The translations under genes were made by a program, and so were the position numbers. Below the pieces are notes generated by a model. It saw only the letters and a list, made by a program, of their open reading frames with translations. It had not been told where the DNA came from and searched no databases. DNA of 64,000 bases from Bacteroidota bacterium. GTDB lineage: Bacteria > Bacteroidota > Bacteroidia > AKYH767-A > OLB10. Numbering within the stretch: the stretch's first letter is position 1; every line of letters begins with the position of its first letter. The DNA lies in NCBI GenBank assembly GCA_016714535.1, contig JADKDR010000019.1, positions 67,060 to 131,059 of the forward strand, written 5' to 3'. Below, piece by piece: positions 37,525 through 47,093 of this stretch.

Positions 37525-38835
37525 ATGAGACATCTATTTGCTATTTCTGCGCTTAGCCTTTTCTGTGTATATAACACAACAAGAGCTCAAAGCAATTATT
37601 TTCCACCATTAAGCGGAACGGCACTCTGGGATACTGTTTCGCCTGCTTCGTTAGGTTGGTGCTTAAACGAGATTGACACGTTGTACGATTTTTTGCAAAA
37701 GGAAGACACCAAAGGCTTCATGGTTTTAAAAGATGGTAAAATTGTTTTAGAAAAATATTTCGGCACGTTCACTGCAGATAGCTTATGGTACTGGGCTTCT
37801 GCAGGAAAAACCATAACAGCTTTTCTGGTAGGCAAAGCGCAGGAAGAAAATTTTTTAGATATCACCGATACAACCTCCACTTATTTAGGAACCGGCTGGA
37901 CAAGTTGCTTACCAAGTCAGGAAGAAAAAATATCCATTCAGCATCAGCTGACAATGACCACAGGACTAGATGATGGTGTGCCCGACAATCACTGCACTTA
38001 TGATACATGCCTGACTTACTTAGCAGACCCTGGCGCACGTTGGGCATATCATAACGCACCATACACGCTGCTCGAAGGTGTCATTAATAATGCTACCGGA
38101 ACTCCTATTAATACGTACACGCAAACACGCTTAAAAAACCAAACAGGCATGACTGGTTTTTGGGCATTTAGCGGATTTAATAATGTGTTCTATAGTAAAG
38201 TTAGAAGCATGGCCCGCTTTGGATTATTAATTCAAAACAACTGCATCTGGGATGGCGACACGTTGCTTCATGATGCAAACTATGTTCAGGCAATGACCAG
38301 CACTTCGCAAAATTTAAACCTTTCATACGGCTATCTTTGGTGGCTTAATGGCAAGGCTTCGTTCATGGTGCCAACATCGCAAATTGTTTTCCCTGGTTCA
38401 TATGCACCGGATGCTCCAGCCGATATGTTTGCCGCTTTAGGCAAAGATGGTCAGATATTGAGTATATCGAAAAGTACCGGACTGGTAGTGGTAAGAATGG
38501 GAATGCAGGCGGGAAGTAACCCAGTTACAATAACCTTGTGTAACGATATTTGGAAAAAACTTAATGCTGCTATGTGTGGTTCATCATCGATAATCGATGA
38601 TGATTTGAACAATAACCATTTTTCAATTTACCCCAATCCGGCAACTAACGAAATTTCGCTTGACTTCTCACCTAAAGAAAACACTACCATAGTGATTACA
38701 AATTCAGTTGGAAAAGTAGTTCTAGAAAAACAAAATCAAAACAAGATTGATATTTCAGAATTAACCGGTGGTTTCTATATCGTTACGGTTATACATGGAG
38801 CAAAATCTTACACCTCCAAACTTATTAAGCAGTAG
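37525..38835 (+). CDS. Serine hydrolase (beta-lactamase fold) with T9SS sorting domain
   Basis: A 436-residue exported protein, signal MRHLFAISALSLFCVYNTTRAQ. The SxxK site is in WYWASAGKTITAFLVG and the YxN site in WAYHNAPYTLLEG; GYLWWLNGKASF holds the region before the third motif. The last 75 residues (YPNPATNEISLDFS, KLIKQ) form a T9SS sorting domain. So, unlike the 35147-36501 relative, this hydrolase is delivered to the outside. It probably cleaves D-amino-acid peptides, esters or beta-lactam-like amides, but no substrate can be chosen. It converges with the mannosidase gene 36 bases downstream. Confidence 0.87.
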   Translation: MRHLFAISALSLFCVYNTTRAQSNYFPPLSGTALWDTVSPASLGWCLNEIDTLYDFLQKEDTKGFMVLKDGKIVLEKYFGTFTADSLWYWASAGKTITAFLVGKAQEENFLDITDTTSTYLGTGWTSCLPSQEEKISIQHQLTMTTGLDDGVPDNHCTYDTCLTYLADPGARWAYHNAPYTLLEGVINNATGTPINTYTQTRLKNQTGMTGFWAFSGFNNVFYSKVRSMARFGLLIQNNCIWDGDTLLHDANYVQAMTSTSQNLNLSYGYLWWLNGKASFMVPTSQIVFPGSYAPDAPADMFAALGKDGQILSISKSTGLVVVRMGMQAGSNPVTITLCNDIWKKLNAAMCGSSSIIDDDLNNNHFSIYPNPATNEISLDFSPKENTTIVITNSVGKVVLEKQNQNKIDISELTGGFYIVTVIHGAKSYTSKLIKQ

Positions 38836-38870
38836 CATTATTGTCCGCTAGAAGTAATCCTTCAAAAGAA

Positions 38871-41800
38871 CTACCACCCTGCCTTCAACTCCACTTCAAC
38901 TAATTCAAATGGAGCAAACTCCATTTGATTTGATGGGTTGTTTTGCGCTACATACTTTTTGCTGTTTGATATAAAAGTGAAATTAAATTTTTGTTGGCTT
39001 GGCTCGGGATTATACAAGCGCATTTTATAACCCATGTTAATGGGCTCAAGGCATCGCACAATTATTTTATCATTACTACTTTCAAAAACTGTTGAAGGAA
39101 GTTTCTCATCATTGCTTATGCTAAAAACAACAATTGGTTGCAGCACTTCTAAGGCTGACTTTTCTTGTTCGGCATGCGCTAATTTAGCATGAGGGTTAAT
39201 CACATAACGAAAACGCATGTAACCTCCCTGACTTGCTTTATAGTTGGTGTGCCAATAATTATTCATAAGGTAGCTATGCCAGGTACTTGTTGGTTGCGCA
39301 TGCTCCTTCCATTTCTTATGCGCCTGGTCTATCACCAACCGCTCGTCCATCAAACTATCGGGGCAAAGCATGGCGGATTCTATTGTTATTAATTGCACTC
39401 CGGCATTCTCGCCTGAAGCATCAAGCCATCTTTTATTACAAACAAAATCAAGATTAGAACCAGGCAGTTGATCCTTCAAATAATGAAGTGTACCATATCC
39501 CGCATCAGCAGTCACACTATTAAATCCATTCGCAAAAGGAAAACTGAAATAAGCAGCTTCTTTAGTCATCACTTCTTTTTTTTCTAAATAATTTTCTACA
39601 TACACTTTATCATCTCCGCTGTATATAGTGATATAGGCGGTAAGTTTAGTAACCACATCATGCTCACCGGTAATGCATAGTGTAGCTTTAATTGGTCCAT
39701 CATCCATTATTTCAACTTTCACATTGCGCAAGTTTGTTGCCATAGCAGGGTCAAGGCCGGGCACGTAACAAAAATTATTTATACCTGCATTATTAAACTT
39801 GCCGGTATAGTTGCTCAAGTCCTTTCCTAGTATGGCTATACTTCCATTAACTTTATCTGCACGTACAGTAATCAATCCATTCGAAATACTATTATCATCT
39901 ACCACTATCGCATTCCTTTCTTGAATACGCGATTCGGCTAATGTAAAATACTTTGTTTCGAAAGGAAGTAGTTTATCAATAACAAATACCTTCTGATTGT
40001 TTGCAAGCGATTGAACAGGTAATATTTTTCCATTCTCATCCATAACTGAGTTTACATTTAAGCTTGAGGCAAATGTAACAGCCCCATTACGTTGCCAGTT
40101 AAGTGTATTTACTATTGCTATTTTTTTGCTTGTAGAAATTGACGCTTCGGGAGCAATGGCATTCCACAATACTGCAATTTTTGCATCACCATTTGTTTGA
40201 AACTCCTTCTTTATTCGCCATTGCTCCTTTACAAAATCAATTCCCGGTTCGCTAATGCTATTATGCGCACCCCATGTATGTTCATGAAACATTAGTACAT
40301 CACGCCATGCCTCATAAAATTTTTGCTCCTCAAATTTTTCAGGAGCTAGTAACGAATACATATTTGTTAACTGCTGTAGCTTCAAACTATTCACTCTATT
40401 CACACCTTCTTCGTGCGCAGTAGATGTAGCACCATCTTCCCAATAGGGTGTTATATCCCCTTTTACAACAGGTAAGTTTTTACCATACATACTTTCAAAT
40501 TTTTGAAAAAGCTTATCGGTAGTATTTAAAATAATAATTGGCGATTGATATTTTTCGTTCCACTGTTTTACAAAATCACTAATGGTAGAATCAATAGGTG
40601 CATTGTCGGCAACACAGTTGTAGCGCCATTGAATAAGTTGATAGGGATATTTTTTTTCTGTTAATTCGTTGAGGTAGGCAGCAATTCTTTTGCTGCCCCG
40701 ATTAAAAATAGCTCCGGGCGCAAACCCATGCCACGATGAATAACCACGACCTGCCGTCCAGAATAATAATTTTTCATTTCCGCCAGGTGATTGCCACCAC
40801 ACCGGTTTATCGCCCCATGTTTTTGCAAAGTGCCCTACCCTATCTCCCATATATGGATGATTTGCTCCCATATAATTTGGTCCACTCGAAAAATATTTTA
40901 TCCCTCGCTTGGCAAAGCCAGTCACTATATCCCATGTATGTCCGGGAATATCAGAAATCATAGCGCTATTTATTTCAACTCCATAGTCCTTTTCGAGTTG
41001 TTGTGCATAATCGGTGTAATGAAAAACTTCATCACCTACACTTAGTCCGGTTAATATATTAGCATACATAGCCGAGAGTCCAATGCTCCCCGATTTTACG
41101 GCAGAAATAAATTCTTCCTTTTCTTGTGCGGTTGCTTTTTGCATAAAGTTTTCTACAGCCCACAGCGATTCAATGTTCCAACGGAACCTGGCAGCATCGG
41201 GATAGTTTGCCGTTTGTTTAATCATACGCAATGCATCGTAAATATTTTTGGTATGTATACGTTCAACCTCCGGTTGCAAATGCGAATAGCCAATGTCGGT
41301 ATGGGAGTGATGTATAAAATGTATCTCACGCTTTACCACCGGCTCAATCGTAATGCTATCGTTTTTTAGAATGGTTATCCCGCACTTTATTAATAGATGT
41401 ACGCTGGTTTTTTTGTTTACAGCATCCACTGGTATGTCATAAGCAGTAATACCATCATTAAGTTGATGCTCATATTTATTTTTTCCATTTACAATTATCT
41501 GCAATTGCTCTTTGTTACCAAAATGCAACACAGTAAGCATTAATACCTGCTGTCCGCTTTTAAGTAAAAAAGGCATGGGCATTATATCAGCTTTTTCTTC
41601 AAATGCATATTTGAAGGTCATGTACCAATCGTTGCTTTGTTGCGCCTGCCCTATTACCTTTAGTGCAAGCGGTTTTCCTGTTGTAACTCGGTTGCTGGGA
41701 ACACGCAAGTAACAAATGCCATGTGCATCATTTACCGCATCGGATAGCGACTGCTCAAATATTAAACTCGTGCTATCGTTAGCAGTGAATTGCCAAACAG

Positions 41801-42173
41801 GATTCTTATTACCTGCCTGGGTGCTGAAAGTAAGAACCTTTATATTATCAATATACAAATCGAAAAAGCGTTGGCCTTTACTTGTCCCTGTTGAGTGTGC
41901 TGCCACCCAACGGAAATATACATACTCATCTTTTTGTTGTTGAGCAACAGAAGCCGTAAGCCATTCTATTTCCTTCTTACCATCGGTGCATCTTGTAAGC
42001 AACGATTGATTCACATAATCGGGATAGGCTGAAGTGTAAGTAAGCACTTCGCCAGTTACCGATGTTTGGTAACCACTTAACCAGTTGATATTTTTCTTAA
42101 AAAATAATTGGGCATTTAAATCATAATTAAATACACCTACCAACACTAACAATAAATAAAATGCTCTCATCAA
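38871..42173 (-). CDS. Glycoside hydrolase family 38 (alpha-mannosidase-like) protein
   Basis: A 1100-residue exported enzyme. The signal peptide ends near NYDLNAQ. The GH38 N-terminal catalytic part starts near residue 285 with IHFIHHSHTDIGYSHL (zinc-binding H and D), and MISDIPGHTWDIV near residue 409 carries the aspartate expected as nucleophile. The C-terminal region (from about 690) is a beta-sandwich with many aromatic residues, as in GH38 mannosidases. It would trim alpha-mannosides in the periplasm or at the cell surface. No other glycan enzyme or SusC/SusD pair is adjacent, so it is not part of a visible polysaccharide-utilisation locus. Confidence 0.87.
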   Translation of the reverse strand: MMRAFYLLLVLVGVFNYDLNAQLFFKKNINWLSGYQTSVTGEVLTYTSAYPDYVNQSLLTRCTDGKKEIEWLTASVAQQQKDEYVYFRWVAAHSTGTSKGQRFFDLYIDNIKVLTFSTQAGNKNPVWQFTANDSTSLIFEQSLSDAVNDAHGICYLRVPSNRVTTGKPLALKVIGQAQQSNDWYMTFKYAFEEKADIMPMPFLLKSGQQVLMLTVLHFGNKEQLQIIVNGKNKYEHQLNDGITAYDIPVDAVNKKTSVHLLIKCGITILKNDSITIEPVVKREIHFIHHSHTDIGYSHLQPEVERIHTKNIYDALRMIKQTANYPDAARFRWNIESLWAVENFMQKATAQEKEEFISAVKSGSIGLSAMYANILTGLSVGDEVFHYTDYAQQLEKDYGVEINSAMISDIPGHTWDIVTGFAKRGIKYFSSGPNYMGANHPYMGDRVGHFAKTWGDKPVWWQSPGGNEKLLFWTAGRGYSSWHGFAPGAIFNRGSKRIAAYLNELTEKKYPYQLIQWRYNCVADNAPIDSTISDFVKQWNEKYQSPIIILNTTDKLFQKFESMYGKNLPVVKGDITPYWEDGATSTAHEEGVNRVNSLKLQQLTNMYSLLAPEKFEEQKFYEAWRDVLMFHEHTWGAHNSISEPGIDFVKEQWRIKKEFQTNGDAKIAVLWNAIAPEASISTSKKIAIVNTLNWQRNGAVTFASSLNVNSVMDENGKILPVQSLANNQKVFVIDKLLPFETKYFTLAESRIQERNAIVVDDNSISNGLITVRADKVNGSIAILGKDLSNYTGKFNNAGINNFCYVPGLDPAMATNLRNVKVEIMDDGPIKATLCITGEHDVVTKLTAYITIYSGDDKVYVENYLEKKEVMTKEAAYFSFPFANGFNSVTADAGYGTLHYLKDQLPGSNLDFVCNKRWLDASGENAGVQLITIESAMLCPDSLMDERLVIDQAHKKWKEHAQPTSTWHSYLMNNYWHTNYKASQGGYMRFRYVINPHAKLAHAEQEKSALEVLQPIVVFSISNDEKLPSTVFESSNDKIIVRCLEPINMGYKMRLYNPEPSQQKFNFTFISNSKKYVAQNNPSNQMEFAPFELVEVELKAGW

Positions 42174-42189
42174 AATAAATATTTCTTTC

Positions 42190-42197
42190 CAAATATA
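42190..42197 (-). promoter_or_regulatory. Promoter -7 box of the GH38 gene
   Basis: The minus strand reads TATATTTG, a perfect TAnnTTTG, about 17 bases before the start at 42173. A TTG lies 13 bases further upstream, a tighter spacing than usual. Confidence 0.5.
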
Positions 42198-42353
42198 GAA
42201 AAGAAATGTGCAAGCAGGTTTTTATTTGATTTTACTTTTTGACTTCTTGCAGGTATAAATAAAAAAGTGCATAAAACTTAATGAGAAGAATCATTGCATC
42301 CTGTATTTATGATTTTTACTTTTACATGCTTTAGCAAAAATAATAATCAGCAA

Positions 42354-42698
42354 ATGGTTTCTATTGATAACCTCCGAAAGTTGGCGCTTTCGTTTCCGGA
42401 AGTGACCGAAGAACCGCACTTTGATAAAACCTCCTTCAGGGTAAAGAAAAAAATATTTGCTACATACGATGCACAAAATAACTGCGCATGTATTAAACTG
42501 AATATGAATGATCAACATGTTTTTTCAATAGCTGGAACTCATATCGCTCCGGTTGACAATAAATGGGGTAAGCAAGGCTGGACATTAATTGAAATGCGCA
42601 AGGTGCATAAGGACTTATTTAAAGATGCGCTAACTACAGCTTATTGTGAGGTTGCACCAGCTAAGTTGGCCTTATTAGTGCGAGCAAATAACAAATAA
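42354..42698 (+). CDS. MmcQ/YjbR family protein
   Basis: A 114-residue protein. The start is chosen at MVSIDNLRKLALSF, since the 20 residues upstream do not fit the family. Family signatures are LSFPEVTEEPHFDKTSFRVK, KIFATYDAQNNCACIKLN and WGKQGWTLIEMRKV, plus a final helix (DLFKDALTTAYCEVAP). The YjbR/CyaY-like fold is linked to DNA binding in some members, but the function is not settled. It is a lone gene between divergent and unrelated neighbours. Confidence 0.82.
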   Translation: MVSIDNLRKLALSFPEVTEEPHFDKTSFRVKKKIFATYDAQNNCACIKLNMNDQHVFSIAGTHIAPVDNKWGKQGWTLIEMRKVHKDLFKDALTTAYCEVAPAKLALLVRANNK

Positions 42699-42861
42699 TA
42701 ATAATGCAGAAATGATTAAACAAATTGGTTGTGTTTCGTTTTACAACTTCCAATAGACTCAATTAAACAAGACGCATTTAAATTGGACAAAAACAAATTT
42801 CATCTTCTTCGCTTATGACATACAAAACAATCGAAAGCCCAACCACTAAATATTTTCCACT

Positions 42862-45705
42862 ATGAGTGACACACAATCATCGTCAACCATCAAAAACAAG
42901 TACACAGGAATAAAGGCTGAACTTAAAACGTTGATCGAAGAAACAACATCATCATTAAGCAACACTGTAAATGATAAAAACATACTGAAAGATTCTTTCA
43001 GCAAATTGACTTCGTTTGAAATTATAACATGGGAAGACAGGCTTGAAGTATTAAGTGCTTATGTTAAACTTTGCGATTTATACGCAACCTATTTGCCTCA
43101 AGACGAGGATGTGCAATCAATTGCGGATCTACGAAATAAATTTGCACAAACCATACAAGTCTTGTTTGGTGAAGATTCATTGCACTTAAAGGTGTTGGTA
43201 ATTGTGGCCGAAGTAACAGATCAAATAAAACAACAACTAAATCCTGATCAGGTATTTGATTCGGCTTTTGATAAGCTTTCGAATTTGGAACTAAACGAGA
43301 ATGAAGTAAGCGCTACAATAGTTTCTAAAGGAATAATACAATTACTTGCAATTAAAATTGCTATAGATTGGTTTAAAACGCTTGCATCAACCGATAAGAT
43401 TGAAGACCCAATTACAAATCTATTTTTAGGATTAGTGCAACACCTTAATGCAAATGGATTTGATAAGAAAGAAATACTACATGTGTTTGATGAAGTAGAG
43501 CAACTAAACGAAAAACATGCGTACGACTTTAAAGTATACTCGGAAACACTAATAAAAATATATGGCTGGAGCATACTTTATGATCCTCATTCCGCTCCAT
43601 CGTTAGAAAAAATAGAAGCAAAAGTATTTGAACTTATAACACCTTACCTGCAACAAAAAAAGAATGAACTATCTGCCAAGGCAACATCAACCGGCTTGAG
43701 CAAAAGTCCGGATAAAATTCTATTGGACTTTAAAGAAATTGTTGCCCGCGATGGGTTTAGCGAATATGCCCTAAACGAAGCAATCACAGCCATTAAGCAA
43801 TTGCCTCAAAAAACGTTGGAGGAGATAGAAACGCTAATGCTTACTATGAACGCATTGATTGATGCTGCTATCCCCATTGCACCGCAAAATGTTGTGGACA
43901 TGTTGAATATACTAAAAACCAATTTTGCCAACATGTTTAATGCAAGTGACAGCGAATACTCTTCACTTACGGTGTCTGAATTTAAAAATGCTTGCGAAAC
44001 CATTGTAAAAAATCATAATAAAAGTATTGCTGACGGAGTTGCTGCAGAAGCTGCCTTTATAGACTCATTAATGAAGTTACAGTTTCTTGCACCACGATTA
44101 CCAAAAGAAAATTCTACTGAAAAAGAAGATGAGGAAATCATTGCCATCTTTCTTCGTTCTATGCTAACTATCGTAAAATCATTAAAAGAACTTGTTCCGC
44201 CTGAACGACTAGAACTATGGGCTGGCCTTCAACCAATGTTTAAGATACTGGACGAGGCTCCCGAAATTATGCATAATAGTGAATTGGAAAATGACATACT
44301 TATACAGCGGCTAGGAGAACAAACAAAGCGATTGATCTATAGCAGCGCTTATATACCGGTGGCTCCCGAAGGCCATAGCATTCCTCAGGTAAAGCAATTT
44401 AACGAATTGCTTCCTGCCCTTGCCAGTAGGTTTGGAAAACTACAAATCGAAAATGACAGTGAAGATAAAATTGAATTTGACAGATTAAGTGAGCACTTAA
44501 GTGATGTAGGCAGATTGCTTGGCTCAGCCTACACGCTAGATCAACTTTTACAACATCAGAAAATGAGTTTTCGCAGAATGGCAATTGAGTTAGGCCAATT
44601 TGAACGAAGGTATATGCTCATGTTGATAAAACCCATATTTCCGGCTAATGAAGTTACCTTTAATGCAAATGCAGTTTTCTTTTCAGGCTCTGGCGAAGTG
44701 TCCGCCTTAGTAGCGGAAGCATGCAATGAGTTGCAGATGATCGTTTCGCAACGAAATATAACCGACAATTATGTAAACGCACGTTGGCAACAACTACGCG
44801 AAAGTGCACTTGCCATTTTTGATTACTCCAATTATAATCCGGCCGTTGCTGATCCAAGTGAACAGGATAATGTAAATATACCTGAGCAAGATGAAATTCT
44901 TGCTGCTGCAGGCCCCATTGCAAATGTTGCTTACGAAAATGGTTGGGCTTATGTATTCGGCAAGCCATTGGTAATTATCATGCAACGAGATCAAACGCTA
45001 CCGTTCGATGTTGACATAGAGCCGGTAGTATTGCAACATGATGGCAACGATGCCAGTCGCATACTGGCAGCTATACAAATTGCTTTGTATAGCGTAAGCA
45101 GAGCAACACAAAACTCCTGCATTCCGGAAACGATTAATTTTTTGAAAGTAAAATATGCTGGTATAAAAGACAAAAAAATAAGCTCAATGCTGAACGGGCT
45201 CGAAGATTCGCTTGATGCAACGCATGTAAGGCTGACCATTTCAGTCATGCTTGAGAAAATGCAAAATCATAATCACATGATTATACTACCAGCTTTTCCC
45301 GGTGCTTATCCCGATGAAAAAAGTAAACTGGTATTCCATATAACGGCTTTTCGAAAGTGGAGTATAAACACTCAAGAAATTGCAAAAGCAATTTGCACAA
45401 AACGAAACCTTGAATATAAAATTGGTTATGAGCGTCTTAATCCGAATATACTTGCCTCCATTTGGAAAGACATATGTCAATCATCATTTGTTATAGCCGA
45501 CTTAACAAACTTAAACCCTAATGCAACACTAGAATTGGCAATGGCGCAGGCAGTAGGATGTCCTACACTTATCATATCGCAACACAAAGAGTTGCATAAA
45601 TACTTTTTGCCTGTACAAAAAATGCGTACGCATTTTTACGATTCCACAAAATCAAATCAAGAGCTATCGCTGTTGTTGGAAAATTTTTTTGATGGGATTG
45701 AATAA
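42862..45705 (+). CDS. 947-residue protein with two TIR/deoxyribosyltransferase-like modules
   Basis: Residues 1-620 are almost wholly alpha-helical (ELKTLIEETTSSLSN, LTMNALIDAAIPIAP) with no known motif, signal or membrane segment. Two related Rossmann-like modules follow. Module A spans about 630-720: RWQQLRESALAIFDYSNYNP, AYENGWAYVFGKPLVIIMQR, LPFDVD. Module B spans about 805-945: IWKDICQSSFVIADLTNLNP, ATLELAMAQAVGCPTLIISQ, then HKYFLPVQ. The pattern S-x-x-vIaDlTxxNPN-x-x-ELxxAxAxG-x-P-x-iIsQ is shared by nucleoside 2-deoxyribosyltransferase-like and TIR-like families. I infer a nucleotide or NAD-binding role, perhaps in a conflict system. No partner gene is evident, and I cannot name a family for the helical half. 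Confidence 0.72.
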   Translation: MSDTQSSSTIKNKYTGIKAELKTLIEETTSSLSNTVNDKNILKDSFSKLTSFEIITWEDRLEVLSAYVKLCDLYATYLPQDEDVQSIADLRNKFAQTIQVLFGEDSLHLKVLVIVAEVTDQIKQQLNPDQVFDSAFDKLSNLELNENEVSATIVSKGIIQLLAIKIAIDWFKTLASTDKIEDPITNLFLGLVQHLNANGFDKKEILHVFDEVEQLNEKHAYDFKVYSETLIKIYGWSILYDPHSAPSLEKIEAKVFELITPYLQQKKNELSAKATSTGLSKSPDKILLDFKEIVARDGFSEYALNEAITAIKQLPQKTLEEIETLMLTMNALIDAAIPIAPQNVVDMLNILKTNFANMFNASDSEYSSLTVSEFKNACETIVKNHNKSIADGVAAEAAFIDSLMKLQFLAPRLPKENSTEKEDEEIIAIFLRSMLTIVKSLKELVPPERLELWAGLQPMFKILDEAPEIMHNSELENDILIQRLGEQTKRLIYSSAYIPVAPEGHSIPQVKQFNELLPALASRFGKLQIENDSEDKIEFDRLSEHLSDVGRLLGSAYTLDQLLQHQKMSFRRMAIELGQFERRYMLMLIKPIFPANEVTFNANAVFFSGSGEVSALVAEACNELQMIVSQRNITDNYVNARWQQLRESALAIFDYSNYNPAVADPSEQDNVNIPEQDEILAAAGPIANVAYENGWAYVFGKPLVIIMQRDQTLPFDVDIEPVVLQHDGNDASRILAAIQIALYSVSRATQNSCIPETINFLKVKYAGIKDKKISSMLNGLEDSLDATHVRLTISVMLEKMQNHNHMIILPAFPGAYPDEKSKLVFHITAFRKWSINTQEIAKAICTKRNLEYKIGYERLNPNILASIWKDICQSSFVIADLTNLNPNATLELAMAQAVGCPTLIISQHKELHKYFLPVQKMRTHFYDSTKSNQELSLLLENFFDGIE

Positions 45706-45914
45706 TAATTAGACTGCTCTTTCATTTGAAGAGTCTTTGAAATCATAAATAATTACAACGTGCACTAAGCATCTTCATTTCTAAGATGAGATGCCAATTA
45801 ACCCAATGTAGCACAAAACCAATTAGCATGAGATTCAATGGAACTTTAAAATAACTTAATTATCACAACTATATTTCATACTATTGCTTACGAAACTTTA
45901 AAAATCGAAAAGGT

Positions 45915-46286
45915 ATGAAACTAGGAGCGTTTTCAATTAGTCTTGCTGTAAAAGACATTCATAAATCAAAAACATTTTATGAGGCATTGGGATTTACAGT
46001 GCTTGGCGGCAACATTGATCAGAAGTGGATTATACTAAAGAATGAAAATTCAATCATTGGTTTGTTTGAAGGGATGTTTGACAAAAACATAATCACTTTT
46101 AATCCGGGCTGGGACGAAAACGCCCAGAATCTTGAAACCTTTGATGATGTGCGCAGCATACAAAAGCATCTGAAAGAATGTGGTATTGCACTCACTGCCG
46201 AGACCGATGAAAGCACCGTTGGGCCTGCTCATTTAACGCTAACCGATCCGGATGGTAATCAAATTTTAATAGACCAACATCGCTAA
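45915..46286 (+). CDS. VOC-fold (glyoxalase/bleomycin-resistance-like) protein
   Basis: A 123-residue protein with two beta-alpha-beta-beta-beta halves. SISLAVKDIHKSKTFYEALG opens the first half, and HLTLTDPDGNQILIDQH carries the typical closing DPDGN block with a metal-ligand-like Glu/His position. Members bind metals or small aromatic substrates; no specific reaction can be inferred. It is two bases from the DUF1801 gene and shares an apparent operon with it and the dead DUF2200 gene. Confidence 0.85.
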   Translation: MKLGAFSISLAVKDIHKSKTFYEALGFTVLGGNIDQKWIILKNENSIIGLFEGMFDKNIITFNPGWDENAQNLETFDDVRSIQKHLKECGIALTAETDESTVGPAHLTLTDPDGNQILIDQHR

Positions 46287-46288
46287 CA

Positions 46289-46681
46289 ATGAATGCTGAC
46301 ATTAACGAATATAACTTGCGGCAGTCGGTTACTGATCAGTTAATCTGCACTAAGCTTGCCGAAATAATTGACAATGCACTTAAGAAAGCTACATGTAAAA
46401 TATGGCATGCACACCCTGTATGGTTTATCGATGACAACCCAATTGTTGGATATAGCAAACAGAAAGCAGGAATCAGACTAATGTTTTGGAGTGGTGTCGA
46501 CTTTGAAGAGGATGGACTAAATGTTACAGGAGGAAAATTTAAAGATGCATCTGTTTTTTATAATGAGGTAAATGAAATTAAAATAACCACGCTAAAACGA
46601 TGGTTGAAAAAGTCGGAAAACATACAATGGGATTATAAAAACATTGTAAAGCGCAAAGGAAAACTTGAACGACTTAAATAA
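46289..46681 (+). CDS. DUF1801-domain protein
   Basis: A 130-residue protein of the YdhG/DUF1801 type. WHAHPVWFIDDNPIVGYSKQ and RLMFWSGVDFEEDGLN correspond to the hydrophobic pocket region, and ITTLKRWLKKSENIQWDYKN ends the domain. The family has a start domain-like ligand-binding fold of unknown substrate. It is two bases after the VOC gene and one base before the DUF2200 relic, so the three were probably one transcript. Confidence 0.8.
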   Translation: MNADINEYNLRQSVTDQLICTKLAEIIDNALKKATCKIWHAHPVWFIDDNPIVGYSKQKAGIRLMFWSGVDFEEDGLNVTGGKFKDASVFYNEVNEIKITTLKRWLKKSENIQWDYKNIVKRKGKLERLK

Positions 46682-46682
46682 A

Positions 46683-47046
46683 ATGACTACTTCAACTGAA
46701 CATAACGCACGCATTGCAAAAATGACATTTGCATCTGTTTACCCGCACTATGTAACTAAAGTAGTTAGCAAGGGCAGAACGATAGAAGAATTGCATCAAG
46801 TTATTTTTTGGCTAACCTGATTCGACACAAATACACTACAAAAACAAATAGCTGAATAGGTGACATTCGAAATTTTTTTCGCCAGAGCGAAAATAAATCC
46901 AAATGCGCATCTCATAACCGGAATGATCTGTGGCTACCGTATTGAAAAAATAGAAAATCCACTTACCAGACAAGCAAGGTATTTAGATAAGCTTGTTGAC
47001 GAACTGGCAAAAGGAAAAAATGGAAAATATTTCAAGAACAAATTAA
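46683..47046 (+). pseudogene. DUF2200 gene with two nonsense codons and a one-base deletion
   Basis: Reading in one frame from ATG 46683 gives MTTSTEHNARIAKMTFASVY and EELHQVIFWLT, then TGA (46818-46820), FDTNTLQKQIAE, TAG (46857-46859), VTFEIFFARAKINPNAHLI and ARYLDKLVDELAKGK. This matches DUF2200 throughout, so the stops are substitutions (expected GGA and AAG), not shifts. The 3' end also needs one A added to the A6 run at 47015-47020 to reach a normal end (KKMENISRTN, TAA 47044-47046). Three independent lesions indicate decay unless they are sequencing errors. Confidence 0.8.
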
Positions 47047-47093
47047 AACTAAAAATATATTTCGAATATTGCTTGCAACCCCTGATTAAATTA

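Noticed and set aside
46683..47046. Programmed readthrough of TGA and TAG in the DUF2200 gene
   Set aside because: Both stop types occur in one gene together with a one-base lesion, and other genes end normally with TGA and TAG; decay or error is simpler.
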